A stretch of DNA of 64,000 nt from Capitella teleta (GCA_000328365.1 KB297743.1:77384-141383); one strand, 5' to 3'. Positions 12,736 to 25,248 are shown, numbered from the stretch's first letter. Program-made: numbers and translations. The notes: generated from the sequence alone by a model not told the origin.

Positions 12736-13431
12736 TAGAGCTGGGCAAATAGTGCTTTAACACGGATACACAGATAACGGATGTTACTAAACATACTAAT
12801 ATCCGACGGATATTTATGGCCATGGATATTTATGGCCAAACACGGGAGCATGCACCTGCAGCGCAATGCCCCCAGCACCTGCAGCGCACACACTGTGAGC
12901 GCGTAAAGCCACGCTCTACCTGCAGCAGTTAAAGACAAGTGACCTTGACCTACTGCTGTCATCCTTCTTGCTTCTTGTACATTTCTATAAAAGAAACATT
13001 CAGAATAAGTTTCAAGAGGCATTGCACATGCAGACAGCTTGCTTGCATGTCGATTTCACAGAGGTGAATTCCTTATCAGCGTAAACCATTATTTTTCCCC
13101 AACTGCATGAGTCGCAGATTTTGAGCCCAAGATGCAAGGACAGTGACGTGCAGTTTGTGCTACATTGTACACTTTCAGCAAACATGATTTAGAAATGTAC
13201 AAACTTAGTAACTTCATGAGGTGCAAGTCAGTTCATGGCAATTGTTATATAGAAAGTTTGCAATGATTCACTATATCGCCAATTACATGTACTATTATTA
13301 ACTGTACATATCTGATCAATTTCAAACATAGTTCAAGGACGAGAAAGCAATGAAATGCAGCGCTGTTTGTGGTTCACAGGAAAACTGCAATTGACAAAGC
13401 TATCACTGATACTGATTTCCGCCCAGCCCTA
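12736..13431. mobile_element. hAT-type non-autonomous element (MITE), 696 bp
   Basis: The element starts TAGAGCTGGGCAAAT and ends ATTTCCGCCCAGCCCTA, giving imperfect terminal inverted repeats of the TAGRGCTGGGC kind known from hAT elements. It is flanked by a perfect 8-bp duplication, ATGTAAAT, at 12728-12735 and 13432-13439, which is the hAT signature length. No transposase is encoded. Part of the interior (about 13010-13210) resembles the interior of the TIR elements at 35.1 and 47.6 kb, although the ends differ. The right end lies 13 bases before the AG of the cytochrome b5 acceptor. Confidence 0.85.
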
Positions 13432-13456
13432 ATGTAAATTTTCTTTTTGCAGAACA

Positions 13457-13843
13457 ATGGCTGCGAAACAAATTACAAAAGAGGAGCTCTCAAAGCACAA
13501 CACTGCCAGGGATCTCTGGATTGCTGTTCACAACAAAGTCTACGACATTACAAAATTCATTGAAGAGCATCCCGGAGGAGAAGAGGTATTGCTTGAACAA
13601 GCTGGAAATTACGCCACTGAGCAATTCGAAGATGTCGGACATTCCACTGATGCTCGCGAGCTCATCATGAAGTATGAGGTTGGAGAGCTCGTTGAGGCTG
13701 ACCACGAGAAGGCTTCATCCATGCGCACGAGTCCTCTTGCTCCGGACAGTGCGGAGGGGGGATCCATGATGTCGTGGCTTGTCCCATTGGCTATCGCCAC
13801 ATTTGCCGCTATTATCTACCGGTACTTTGCATCCAATGAATGA
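13457..13843 (+). CDS. CYB5: cytochrome b5, tail-anchored (microsomal or outer-mitochondrial type)
   Basis: Small haem protein that passes electrons to desaturases, cytochromes P450 and other lipid-metabolising enzymes on the ER or outer mitochondrial membrane. The 128-residue product has the cytochrome b5 fold at about residues 5-80, with HPGG at 38-41 and GHST at 61-64 supplying the two axial haem histidines (about His38 and His62). A linker follows, then one hydrophobic helix at about 104-121 with a short polar tail (YRYFASNE), as in tail-anchored b5. The whole coding region lies in one exon. The ATG at 13457 sits in AACAATGG, four bases after a strong acceptor (TTTCTTTTTGCAG), so there is a leader intron upstream whose donor I could not place. 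Vertebrate CYB5A/CYB5B are similar in length (about 134-150 residues); I cannot tell which paralogue this matches. Confidence 0.95.
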   Translation: MAAKQITKEELSKHNTARDLWIAVHNKVYDITKFIEEHPGGEEVLLEQAGNYATEQFEDVGHSTDARELIMKYEVGELVEADHEKASSMRTSPLAPDSAEGGSMMSWLVPLAIATFAAIIYRYFASNE

Positions 13844-14690
13844 ATATGTGGTCAATATGCAGTCATCCTCATTAATCCAATTGTGCTTCAAATGTTATTC
13901 GGTTTGACAAGTTTTTCTTTTTCATTCCTTGAAATTTTATGATAAATTATTTTTTGTATTTGGTGCAAATTGGTAATTAAATCTGCCCCCAAAATTGGTA
14001 TTTTGTTTTTGTTTCATATTCAATCAGTGTTTACCTCATTGGTTGTGTCATCAGTCTGAATTTTGGAATATTTCCTGTACCAGCATGCTGTCTGAATCTG
14101 TATTTGCTTGGTGAGTATAAGCCTGTAACATATTGCACCAGCATGCAGTAATGATTGGCAGTGTTTATAACTTTATATTGTGTCATTTCCGTTCATTCTC
14201 TCCCCTATATGACTTTATTTATGATTTATGGGGGTTACGAATCAATCTTGTTGGATGCAGATTGTAGAAAGCAAAACATTTTGTGTAACACTGGCTGTGG
14301 AGGTGTAAACAGCCGGAACCTTCCAGATTTTGTTGATCGTTGTTAAACTCGATCATGGCATAACTGTGACTAATGATGCACTTTGAACCCTGAAAGTTTG
14401 TCTGCCATTGTTATCTTGTCTGTTCCAGAATCTGTTATCTTGAACCATTATCTCATCTGATTTAACTGAATAACATTACATGTACTAACATTACTAATTA
14501 TACCATGTAAGTTCTAAACCAGTAGACTGAGAGTGTGTTATTGGCGTACTCAATGCTTCCATTAAAGCTGAATTGCTGTGACCTCAAATTTTTTCCCCTT
14601 CTCTTAACAAGTCCTAGATAATGTCATATATTTTGACCTCTGAACTGCAGGAGATGTGAAAGAAATAAAAGCCTTATGCTGAACTGAATT
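13844..14690 (+). other. probable 3' untranslated region of cytochrome b5
   Basis: No further coding sequence is recognised. Early ATTAAA-like signals occur near 13977, and a canonical AATAAA lies at 14664-14669, which could end a long 3' UTR. The exact end is a guess. Confidence 0.4.
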
Positions 14691-14877
14691 ATACCAAAAC
14701 AAGGTTAAATCAAGCAAGCCATATTTGGTATAATTATTACATTTGCCTTTGAAAGAGTTTGTGCATTGTCATCAATTCTAGGTAGGGATCCTATAATTAA
14801 GTAAATTAACCATAGTTATCTTTGGAGTTTGGATGTAGTGAATCATGGGGTGCTCCTCTTATTCAGGCTTAATCATA

Positions 14878-16343
14878 CAGAGTGGGCCAAAAGTAGTCTT
14901 TATCTACTCCATGTTAAAAAGAAAACTCTAAAATTTGCTAAAATGTACCAATTATTCTAAAAAATTAACTACCTGGTATGGATTGACTTATGTTATTCTG
15001 CTCCCATTTATGCAAAGAAATCAAGTAAAAAGTATATTTTGAATGAGCGAGGAAAATTTAAATGTGAGTGGTGAGTGATCGCGAAGAGAGCAAAATCAGA
15101 TGAGCCCGCGAATAAGCATTAAAGGGATGGGGAACTGAATTTTAAGTGATGTTCTATTGACTCATAGCACCAATTGATAGCATTCCGTGCCAAAAACACC
15201 ATGCCTGGATGCAAGCGTAAGGAAATAATGCATTCCGAATATCGGGGTTAGCATTGCGCCTATGGGAGAATGGCTTCCATTGCGAAGTATAGGAGGCAAA
15301 CGTCAGCTGATGGCTTGGTTTGGCTGATGGCTGATTGGTCCCGTTCCCCTCGTGAAGCTATCGATTTCAGCCAATCAGAGCAGAGCATCTTCGCCATAAA
15401 AGAACATGTTTGTTGTTTACGAAACGAAAGCGCTTGCGTGGTGCACTCTGGCTGACCTTTTTACTGTTTCAGGATGAGAAACATGGTAGGTGTCCTAGAA
15501 AATCGCTTGTTAAAATAAGAAAAATAGCGAATTTTTTTTTTTTTCGCGCCTGACTGGTGGCAAAATAATTATTCTATCTATTTCCGAAAAGAAAATAAAA
15601 AAATATCCAGGGGTTTAGTCGCAGGACACGCTGATATGACGAGGCCCATTGTAAAAGATGGGGAACTCGGTGTTTCATCACAGCTCCTGACGTCACGCCT
15701 AATTAGCATTATATCTCCCGCGAAATCGTTAGCGATGATATTCCTTGTGTGGGCCAGGCATAGGAATCATCTTTGGTGCATCAAATAACGACTCAAAGTC
15801 CATTTTTAACCAGTTCTCCCTCCCTTTAAGGAATGTCATCTCTTGTATGGCGCTTCAATACACTGCTGCCTTGTTTTGATTTTAGAAGATAAACATTAGT
15901 GCTGCTGTCACAACAGCATTCTCAAACAAATCAATAGTACGAGAGTGTTGCCTTTATTATGCGTTCAATGAAGCTTATCCATAGTCCGGGGCCCTGTTTG
16001 TCGCTAAAAGTGGAAATATCGCGGAATGTTGAGTGCACTCTAATAATTGAGTTAAATCGGCATAAATGCTGAGGAAATTGGAATAGAAAGGATTGTGACT
16101 TAGGATAGTGATAGTGACTAGGATAGGATCACTAAATCCTTGTTTTTTATTTCACGTTTATATTATATTTTTATATATAGCAGCATGACATGTTTGACTA
16201 ACCATACCAATTATTTATTTCTCTGAGATTGTGTAATTTTTACGCTGCGATCTGATTTGTAACACTTCCTCAGAAATGCGTAGTACCATTGGAAAGCATT
16301 GAGATCTTTAATGGAGCAGATAGACTACTTTTGGCCCACTCTG
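14878..16343. mobile_element. mariner-like TIR element with TA duplication, carrying a nested MITE
   Basis: The ends are CAGAGTGGGCCAAAAGTAG at 14878 and its inverse complement ending at 16343. A TA dinucleotide flanks each side (14876-14877 and 16344-16345), as expected for Tc1/mariner-type insertion. Inner subterminal similarity extends to ATCTACTCCAT and ATGGAGCAGAT. No transposase frame is visible, so it is non-autonomous. A related copy ends at 46549. A 703-bp TTAA-flanked element (15123-15825) has inserted into this copy; without it the element is about 0.76 kb. Confidence 0.85.
15123..15825. mobile_element. TTAA-flanked MITE (piggyBac-like), nested
   Basis: The element begins AGGGATGGGGAACTG and ends CAGTTCTCCCTCCCT, imperfect inverted repeats, with TTAA on both sides (15119-15122 and 15826-15829). 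The related mariner-like copy at 45.9-46.5 kb has the uninterrupted sequence GCATTAAGGAATG at the same point, which is an empty site with a single TTAA. TTAA target choice suggests a piggyBac-related (or other TTAA-specific) mover; a TA duplication would also satisfy the same bases. No transposase is encoded. Confidence 0.8.
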
Positions 16344-16349
16344 TATATT

Positions 16350-17286
16350 AACTTTTAAGGTGGCCGTCGTTCATCTTTTTATACATTACTTTGCAATAAT
16401 AATAAACGAGTGATCTACATGTAAGTCAAATAAGGCTTGGTAAATAGCGGCTGCACTTGGCCACTTTCAGGGTTTTTTCTCTTGCTCATTAAACACACAA
16501 ATTTGATATACTATTGATTGTCTCCGACATATGTACCGGGTATATTAACTATATTTCAATGCAATTTAACATGTATGTAACTATATTGCAAGTATTATTT
16601 AAATTATTCTATCCAAAGTGGGTCTACATGTCTTGTTATAAAGGGTCACTAAATCCTTGTTTTTTTATTTCACGTTTATGTCAAATTTTTGATGCGCATC
16701 ATTCAAGTAACTGCTCAATACTTTTAACGGATTTTAATTCCATGAAATTTTGTACACATTACAAGCAATGGACGTATACTATTAAAAGGAAAAATCAATT
16801 TTTATATATTGAGAAATAGTGTTATGAGTATGACTTAAGATAGGTTATGATGTTTTGTCTTCGAAATGATGGTTCTATATAATACAGATGTTGATGGAAG
16901 TGAAATGATCCACAATCTGGTACAGCAACACTAGGAAAAAATGCAGATACCTGAGATCTTATAATTGGACATACTAAGTCAACCTTTGAAAAATTTCATT
17001 ACACTGCATGTAGTAAATTGCACCACGCTTTCCTGTTTTGGTTGAAAACTTTTCAATTCCGAGTGACCCTTGTAAATGCGTTACTCAATCTCAACTCATT
17101 TCCGTTTATCTTTCCATTTCTATGAAACAAAAGACTGATTAAGAGGTCGGATCAAGATGGTGTGAATGTGCATCAATGTGAAGCAGGAAAAAATAAATAT
17201 ATATCAGAATAGTTAATTAAAAAGAAATGTTTCACAAACAAGGACGGGATGAAAATAAATATAAACAAAAAATTACAAATGAAACT
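16350..17286. other. unassigned stretch downstream of TMEM237
   Basis: I see no gene. A block of about 33 bp (TCACTAAATCCTTG, a T run, then ATTTCACGTTTA) at about 16645-16680 repeats the one at about 16127-16160 inside the mariner-like element, suggesting a local duplication. The part nearest 17286 should hold the 3' UTR of TMEM237. Confidence 0.4.
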
Positions 17287-18073
17287 TTAACGTATGATTT
17301 CGATCTCTGGTTCAGGATCTGCATACTGAGGTTCAATGATATTCTCATCAGCTTTTTCAAGATTCTTCGTGAGTCGATCCGTGACCGGCCGCAATGAGAT
17401 GATGAGCCATGCAAGAACGGCAAACACGCCTCGTACAGTGTTCAAGATCTTCCACGTCCTAAGCCGAGAAGCAGCATCCTGAAAATACAATCAATTCAGT
17501 CAAATGTTAAACCTAGGATAATTTTATTAAAATTAACCTCAGGGTCTTCCCACAAGGAATGATCATCAGGATAGAGAGCGATGCGGTTGTCATCAGGTGC
17601 CATAGCCAGAGAGAAGATGAGGCCGATCACATAGAACAGAGCGACAATTGCGCCCGATTGAAGGGTCACAGCGCGTAGGAGAAAGCGCCGATCGATGCGT
17701 CCGATGTCATATCTGAGGATTAATTTCATCATTTTAAGATTGGTGAATGGCTGAATTGAATATTTCTGTTCAGAGGTGAGCTTTATTCACCGATTCAGAG
17801 AAAAGAAGGAAAACCTTCACATGAATTCCATTGAATAGAGAACAAATAATTCACTTTCAAAGCTCTCAATCATTCTGTAATTTTTGGTGAGCATTTAATT
17901 TTCATGTTATCTGATTGTGATGATGACATTCTGAGGAAAATATAATTATTCTGTATCACAATAGAAAATCTTCTCGGATGTTTTTTCTTTAATCACGCTT
18001 TGTCAAATTGTCGATTTCAAATGCAATTTTGTCTGCGCATCCTGCTCCAGATATAAATATTTAATAGCTATTG

Positions 18074-18151
<78 letters not shown>

Positions 18152-20290
18152 TTAAATAGCCTTTATTAAATAACTTTTGAAATAATTGAGATAATCTGAT
18201 AAAAATTCATATCAAAATGGTCAGAAGCAATGTTCTCAGTAGCTATAATGATAAATCTGAAATAATTTAATGCAACTGATCTGCTTTGTTGGTGGAGGGT
18301 CACATATATTTTCAATTATTTTTAACTTGAATCATTACTCCTACTTCATTGAAAATGTATGCCAAACACTCATGTTACAAATATATTTCAATATTTGAAT
18401 TAACTGGCCTGCATAAGATCCTCCTCACCTGTCAAAAGCAGCCACAGTGCAGACAGCAAACAAGAAATAGAAGATGCTTTGCACAGGTTGAGCTAGCATG
18501 TGGTAGTTCTCCAAAAAGTGAATATCTCCCTCATTCAGTAACATGTACACAGCAATGATTTGCCAAAGGGTGATTCCAGCAAAGAGTCCATTGAGGAAAA
18601 CACTGATCACTTTGAAAACCTTGTGCGTTGACAAAGCAAATTTGATGGTTGTCATGGAAGTGGTTTCCATGGGGATTTGAGTGGCACGTATCATCTCCTC
18701 TGCACGTTTCTTGGCTATTTTCGCTTTATCAGCACTTTTGAATCCACCTAGAGTAATATGTGTTGAAATGTGAAAATTGAAGGACAATAATTCTGACTTA
18801 CTCTTCTGTTCAATGAACACTTTGTTGATTGGTTCACTGCGCATTGTAGGCACTGTCCATTTGGCTTCCATACTGCTCTGGGTTTCATCCGTAACCACGA
18901 CATCATCATCAATCCCAGAAAGCTCTGCCTCCAAACCAATCACTTCAGGTTCATCCATACTGGAAGGAAGATTATCTTAAAAATAATGTTGCAGCGTTTA
19001 TTACTGCATTCAACCTTGAAACTTGTTTCTTTTTCTTTTTCTTCTTCTTTGCTGGTGCTGATTTCGGAGACACAGTGTCACTCTCTGATATGAGAACTTC
19101 TTTGCTTTGGCTCCTAGGCTAAAAAAAAAAATCAATAGAATTGTATATGTATCCTTTCAACTCGATTGAATCATACACATTAATCAAGAATGTTAACTCA
19201 TCCAATCTTACATTAATCATGCTCGTGATTCATAAATGCTGCATTCTGTATATTAATCAGTAATACGTCAAGGCAAAATGTCAAGTAAAATTAAATGAGA
19301 CCGCCAAGTCTAATACTGTAGAATAGAAAATTTTCGCGCCACAGGAAATTTTGCTATATACGGGGTCACGATTGACCGCGAAAATTAAGATACCCGCGAA
19401 ATCTTTCTGGGTGATCTTATACTATATGACCCTACGCTTGACCGCGAATAATTGGTGCAGCGAATAAAGACCTCAGCCATAAAACCGTGAAAATTGCAGT
19501 CCGTGGAAATTTCCTATTCTACAGTACCAATTAGTTTAATTAGTCAAATGCAAATTTCTAGGATTTCAGTAAAGGTTATATTATTATACTATTATTATAA
19601 CTTATATATAAAATATTATAATTATTATATAATAATGAAAAGATAAAATTATTTCTTCGTGTGAGTGGGTTATTTGTTTGTTGTGTGGAACCTTATTTTT
19701 ATTCTTTGTTATCTCTTCCTATCTTTGGGTCTAAAACTCTTCTTTTCTGTTCTTGTTTTTAGTTTTTTGTTGTTTTTTTTTTTGTTTTTTTTTTTTACAA
19801 GCGACAAACAAATGGTGGAATAGTCCTGTTATAAAAGGACTCAAATATTACGACCGGACCTCGCTCGATTTATCTGTGCTAGACCGGACCCTACTGCCGT
19901 ACTCACGGTACTGCCTATTGGTCCCTAGTAAATGGCAAATTATACAATTACTTGAGAATTTCGTGGCTTCTTCGGTTTTCGCTGAGAATCTGGAATGTCG
20001 ATGCCATCTCCCTCAGAAGTGTAATCGCTGTCCCTCTTTGGTTGAGGTCTCTTATTTCTAGGGGTCACACTTTCTTTGGGCAACGACGTTTGGCCCTTGT
20101 CTGAACCTGTTTTCTGTCGGGGTCTGGAGTTTGAGCGTGATCTGCTGCGCGGAGTTGCATCTGAGCCCACTTCTTCGGCACCTTGCCTTGGGTTCCGTTT
20201 CTTATGGACGTTCCTACGTGATTCTCCGTTCTGAGTGGACGTCAGGGGAGGTAGGGTTCCTCTCTTTGGCAGCGGAATTTCGTCCGTCAT
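17287..20290 (-). CDS. TMEM237: transmembrane protein 237, ciliary transition-zone component
   Basis: TMEM237 is a four-pass membrane protein of the ciliary transition zone, working with the MKS/B9 module. Exons on the minus strand: 19953-20290, 19015-19118, 18802-18959, 18429-18747, 17538-17714, 17287-17478; all joins keep phase, with GT-AG sites. The product is about 428 residues, close to the vertebrate length of about 400. The N-terminal half is basic and disordered, including PLPKRGTLPPL and a lysine run (exon 2), as in the family. The C-terminal half holds four hydrophobic segments: VISVFLNGLFAGITLWQII, then one ending FYFLFAVCTVAAFDR, then AIVALFYVIGLIFSLAMA, then GVFAVLAWLIISLRP, which align in order with vertebrate TMEM237. 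Introns are 54-59 nt in the 3' half. The first intron (19119-19952) contains a small TIR element. The ATG at 20290 is the first in frame; a further upstream leader is possible. Presence implies a ciliated organism. Confidence 0.9.
18074..18148. repeat. (AAT)n microsatellite in a TMEM237 intron
   Basis: About 70 bp of AATAAT units lie in the intron between the third- and second-last... exons of TMEM237 (17715-18428). It has no apparent coding role. Confidence 0.9.
19316..19524. mobile_element. 209-bp TIR MITE in TMEM237 intron 1
   Basis: The ends are CTGTAGAATAGAAAATTT and the inverse complement AAATTTCCTATTCTACAG, flanked by TA on each side (19314-19315, 19525-19526). Short length, TIRs and a TA duplication make it a mariner-type MITE candidate. 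Inside there are two versions of a GACCGCGAA motif. No coding capacity. Confidence 0.75.
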
Positions 20291-20299
20291 CCCGTTTTT

Positions 20300-20841
20300 G
20301 GATTTGTTTACCTTAGATTACATCCTACTGGCTCTTTGCTTTGGGTATTTTTTTTATTTATTTTTTTATTCAAGGGCATTCCATATTACCAATCAGGTTC
20401 AGGTTGATTTAATTAAAGTGCCTTTGTTTCTCTTTTTATATATCTTCTATTTTAAAAAGATATATCCTCATAAATAATACAGTAATAACTGAAATAAAAC
20501 TTAACCGGAATAATCAACCAAACAATAAGCCCTAATTACCTCCCCCTTCCCCAAAACAACATAACAAAATGATAACAAGTAAATAGATAAATAAATAAAT
20601 GAAAAGAGAAATAAAGAATAAAGATAAATAAAGATAAAAAATAACATAAAATGAATGAGTGAATGGATGACCAGAAGATACTCATTACTCTACTCAGTCA
20701 TAGTGTGCGAGAGGACGCCACCTGGTAGCCCTCCATGCAAAAGGACCGATGTAGGAGCAAGTTGTAAAATACACTACACCATACATATTTCTTTAAAACA
20801 ACTGCCAAAATGTCTATTATTTTTTGGAACATATCTGGGGT
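20300..20841. other. AT-rich stretch without a gene
   Basis: Nothing is recognised between the TMEM237 start region and the copia element apart from low-complexity TTTTTTATTTATT and AATAAATAAATG runs. The TMEM237 promoter or a leader exon should lie here but cannot be pinned down. Confidence 0.4.
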
Positions 20842-20846
20842 GTTGC

Positions 20847-20982
20847 TGTTGAGCGCAAAATCATAACACAACCTCTTTTTCTGTTTCTGTATTTACTTGC
20901 TTCTTGTTCCGGTTCAGTTTCGCCATTAAAACTCTTCCATGGAAGTCTGTCGTTTTTGATCGTTTACTGGGTTCGCTCATTA
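20847..20982 (+). repeat. 5' LTR of the copia-type fossil
   Basis: The 136-bp repeat starts TGTTGAGCG and ends CGCTCATTA, so its outer bases are themselves partly inverted (TGAGCG, CGCTCA). It is preceded by the target duplication GTTGC. Confidence 0.9.
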
Positions 20983-23900
20983 GGTTATGGGCCCAGACAT
21001 GTGCGCCTAAATGGATTTATGATCCCGGAAGGCGTGTGTGTAGTGTGTTTGCACTTTTATATCAAGGTTGCCCTGTGCTGAGCGCTTTTGGCTGTGCCAT
21101 GTGGTCTGCTCTGGCGTCCGCAATTGCAGTGTTTCCCCGTGACCCGGAAGTGAACCCCCTCGCACGTGGTTTTGTTTTTTTGGTTCAAACAACTACAGTG
21201 TCATGGATGCCAAAGTAAACCTCGAGTTGAACACTTCGGAAGACTGGAGTTCCTGGAAATTCCATGTAAAACACCTCTTACGAACCAGAGGTCTATGGGA
21301 GTTTGTTACAGGCACGGCAACACCACCTGGTCATGGTTCGTCAGCCCAACAGCAGTCAGAGTATCGTCAAAACAAGGAAAAAGCTTGTTCATGGAATGCG
21401 TTGAATGTTGGAAAACCCTATGTATACCTGATTTGTGATCAGTATGATCCAAAGAACGCATGGAATACTCTTTGCCGTCACTTTGATAGGGATACCCGGG
21501 CAAACAAGTTACTGCTGAAGAGGAGATTCTATCGCTGTGTGATGGACTAAGGCTCCAACGTTGACCAGCACCTGAAGAAAATGAGTGAGCTTTGCAGCCA
21601 ATTACAGGCCATTGATGTTACTGTATCTAAGGAGGATCAAGTGGTGATTCTACTTGGATCTTTGCCCAAAAGTTATTCTTCATTAGTTACGGCTCTGGAA
21701 TCAAGGACCGAACAACTCACCATAGAGTATGTACAGCAAGCTCTCTTGAACGAAGAACAGCACAGGAGTGATAGTAATGGTGATGCTGTCGCTCCAAGTC
21801 ACTCTGATAGGTCGCTAACGGTCAAACACAAGAAGAAGACTAGCAGCTTTCATGGACATGGATCACATGGTGAGAAGTACAAGAAGAAGATGAGTCATGG
21901 TACTCGAGGAATCCGTTGCCATGTGTGCGGTGGAATTGGACATGTCAAAAGGAACTGTCCATCGAGAAGCGCTGGTGCTGGTGCTGCCTGATATGATGCT
22001 GGTTGTGTGAGTGTTCAATCTCATAATACTCAGTCTACTAGTGCCAATATGGATTTCATGTTTGGTGCAATTGCACTTGAATCCAGGAGCAACGCTGACA
22101 TGCGTATGGTGGACTAGATTGTTGACTCGGGCGCATCAAGTCACATGACTAATGATCTGAAGAACCTCATTGAATACAAACTGTTTCAAACAGAAGAAGC
22201 TTTTCATACTTGGAGACAAGAAGCAGATCAAGGCAATGGGAAAAGGAAAAATGAGACTGAGGTTCAGCACTGATAACTCAGGGCTGCTGAACAATGTTCT
22301 CTACGTTCCGAAACCGTCAAGAAACTCACTTAGTGTAAGTGTCACTTCAGCAAGCGGGATCACAGTGCAGTTTCAAGGGAATGGCTGCACGTTCCAAACC
22401 TTAGATGGAAAAGTGATTGCCACGGGGACCAAGGCTGACAGGCTCTATAAAGTCGATATCCAAGGATTTGAAGTTGCTGGAATGGCTGAAGCACCATCTT
22501 TGAGATTGTGGCATGAACGTTTTGGTCATCTGAACCAGAAAACGTTGAAGAAGATGCCAGATCATGTAACCGGCATGAAGTCAGCTGACTTGCAAGGCAA
22601 AATGGACTTTTGTCAGCCGTGTGTTGAAGGGAAGAAAAGTCGTGGCCCATTTCCCGCCATCAAAGAAGTGACCACCAAAAGCGTATTGGAACTCGTACAC
22701 AGTGACGTTTGTGGTCCTATGCAAACGCCGTCACTGGGAGGAGCACGTTATTTCGTGACACTCATTGATGATTATTCGAGATACGTACATGTCTACTGTA
22801 TGAGAACCAAGGACGAAGTACTTGAAAAATTCAAGGAATTCCAAGCATGGGTGACAAATATGACGGCAAATCAGATCTTGAAACTGCGTACAGACGGTGG
22901 TGGGAAGTATACTTCAGCTGAATTTGAGAAACACCTCAAAAGAAGTGGGATTCTTCATGAAAAATCGGTACCATTCTACCCAGAGCAGAATGGAGTGGCA
23001 GAATGTTGCAATCGAACGTTGGTCGAATCAGCCGGATCAATGATCTTCAAAGCAGGACTTGACAAATCATTCTGGGGTGAGGCTGTCGTCACTGCGGCCT
23101 ATACCAGGAACAGATGTATCACGTCGACCACTGGAGTCACTCCATTTGAAAGATGGTATGGTACGTGTACCCGACGTATCGCACCTAAGAGTTTTTGGAT
23201 GCACCGGGCATGTTCTGGTCCCATTTCGTAAGAAGTGGGACAAGAAGACTCAACCCATGAAGTTCCTTGGGTATGGAGATCAGTTCGGCACAAAAGGCTA
23301 CCGCATGTATGATGAGCAGACAAAGACTCTGAAAACCAGAAGGAACGTTACGTTCCAGGAGACAGATTTTGACCTCAAGAAATCAGTCTCTAACCCGCCA
23401 GATGACAGTGTTGAGTGTGATGACCAAGCTGGATCCATTGATGACGAACACCAAGATTCGCCCAGGAGATCTGGGCGCAGCAATGCAGGAGTCCCGGCAA
23501 CCAAGTTCGCTGACGAGTATGCATATCACCACTATGCTTACTCTATTGATGCCAATGATGCCCCGACAACACTTGAAGAAGCTATGTAGAGCCAAGAGTC
23601 GCAGGAGTGGAAAAACGCCGCAGATGCAGGGTACAACGCACTGGTGGACAACAACACGTGGCATTGTCGATGCTCCCAACGGGCCGAAAGGCTATTGGGA
23701 GCAAGTGGGTGCTATCCAAGAAAATGGACAAACATGGAGGCATCGCTATATACAAAGCTCGCCTCGTCGCACAAGGATTCAATCAAGTGAAGGGCCTGGA
23801 TTATCCGGAAACATTTGCCCAACTGCTCGCCTGACTACAATCTGGACACTAGCTCTAGTGGCAATCTGTAATGACTGGGAGCTGTGTCACCTTGACATCA

Positions 23901-25248
23901 AGACGGTGTATCTGAATGCGCCAATTGACACTGACATCTACATGCAACAGCCCAAGGGATATGAACAATATGGTGACGACGGTGAATTACTATACTGCAA
24001 ATTGAATAAGTCCATTTATGGTCTTAAGCAGAGTGGCCGTCTCTGGAATCATTGCCTCAATGATTTTCTATGTGAAATATGTTTCGAGCGTTCCAAGTTG
24101 AAACCATGTCTCTATTCTCTCAATCAAGATACCAATATTTGCAAACTTGTGGTTTTTGTTGATGACCTTTTGATTGCACCACATTTGTTGAACGATGTCA
24201 AAGAGAAATTGTGTAACCGTTTCAGGATGTCTGACCTTGGTCAGCTGGAATGGTTTTTGGGCATTGCATTTACCAGAACCCCTCAGAGTATCTCGATGGA
24301 TCAAACTCAATATTTGAAGTCAGTTCTGTGTAAATTTAACATGAAGAATTGCAAGCCTGCACTGACCCCTTATGTTGACAAACTCGATTTGGAGAATGAT
24401 GATGGACCCATGGCAAATGTCTCCATTGATGTGTATTGTTCATGCATTGGTAGTCTCATCTATGCTGCAGTTTGTACACGCCCTGATTTATGTTGGATCA
24501 CGTCACAGTTGTCAAGATACTTGAATGGACTGGTAAGTGAGGTTCGTTGGCAAGTTGCAAAGAGAGTGTTGAGGTACATTCAAGGGACATTGATGTTCAA
24601 ATTGACTTATGTCAAGGCTGATCTTACTATCAAAGGTTATTGTGATGCAAGTTGGGCTAACAGCAGTGATAGAAAGAGCACCACTGGGGTTTGTTTCACT
24701 ATTGGTAATGCATCTCAGACTGAAAATGTTGTACTGTGGAAAACAAGAAAACAGTCCATTGTAGCCTTATCCACTTGTGAGGCTGAGTACACAGCTCTCT
24801 CTCATGCAACCCAAGATGCATTGTACATTGGATCCTGGAGTAATGGAGATCCATTGTGATAATCAGAGTGCGATCTCAGTTGCTGTCAATCCGAACACAA
24901 ATGATCGAACAAAGCACATTGAGATCAGAACACATTTTATTCGTGATCACATTTTCAAGGGTGACATTGTCCTCACTTTCCTGCCGAGCCAGGATATGTT
25001 GGCCGATTTTTGGACAAAATCAGTGGGTCATCAAATACTTAAGAAAGCATGGTCACTTATTTTTATGAAAAATGAATGATGGTTTTCAGGACTCGGTACA
25101 GTTTCTTTGAATGTCATTTTGCTTGTGAGTTGAGTTTTTGGTTTATCATTTGTTCATGTACTAGTAAGCTTGTTTGATGCAGGGTTTATTTGTGACTAGC
25201 TGGATGCTTGTCTTGTCAGAAAAGTATGATTGAGGGGGGGGGGGGGGG

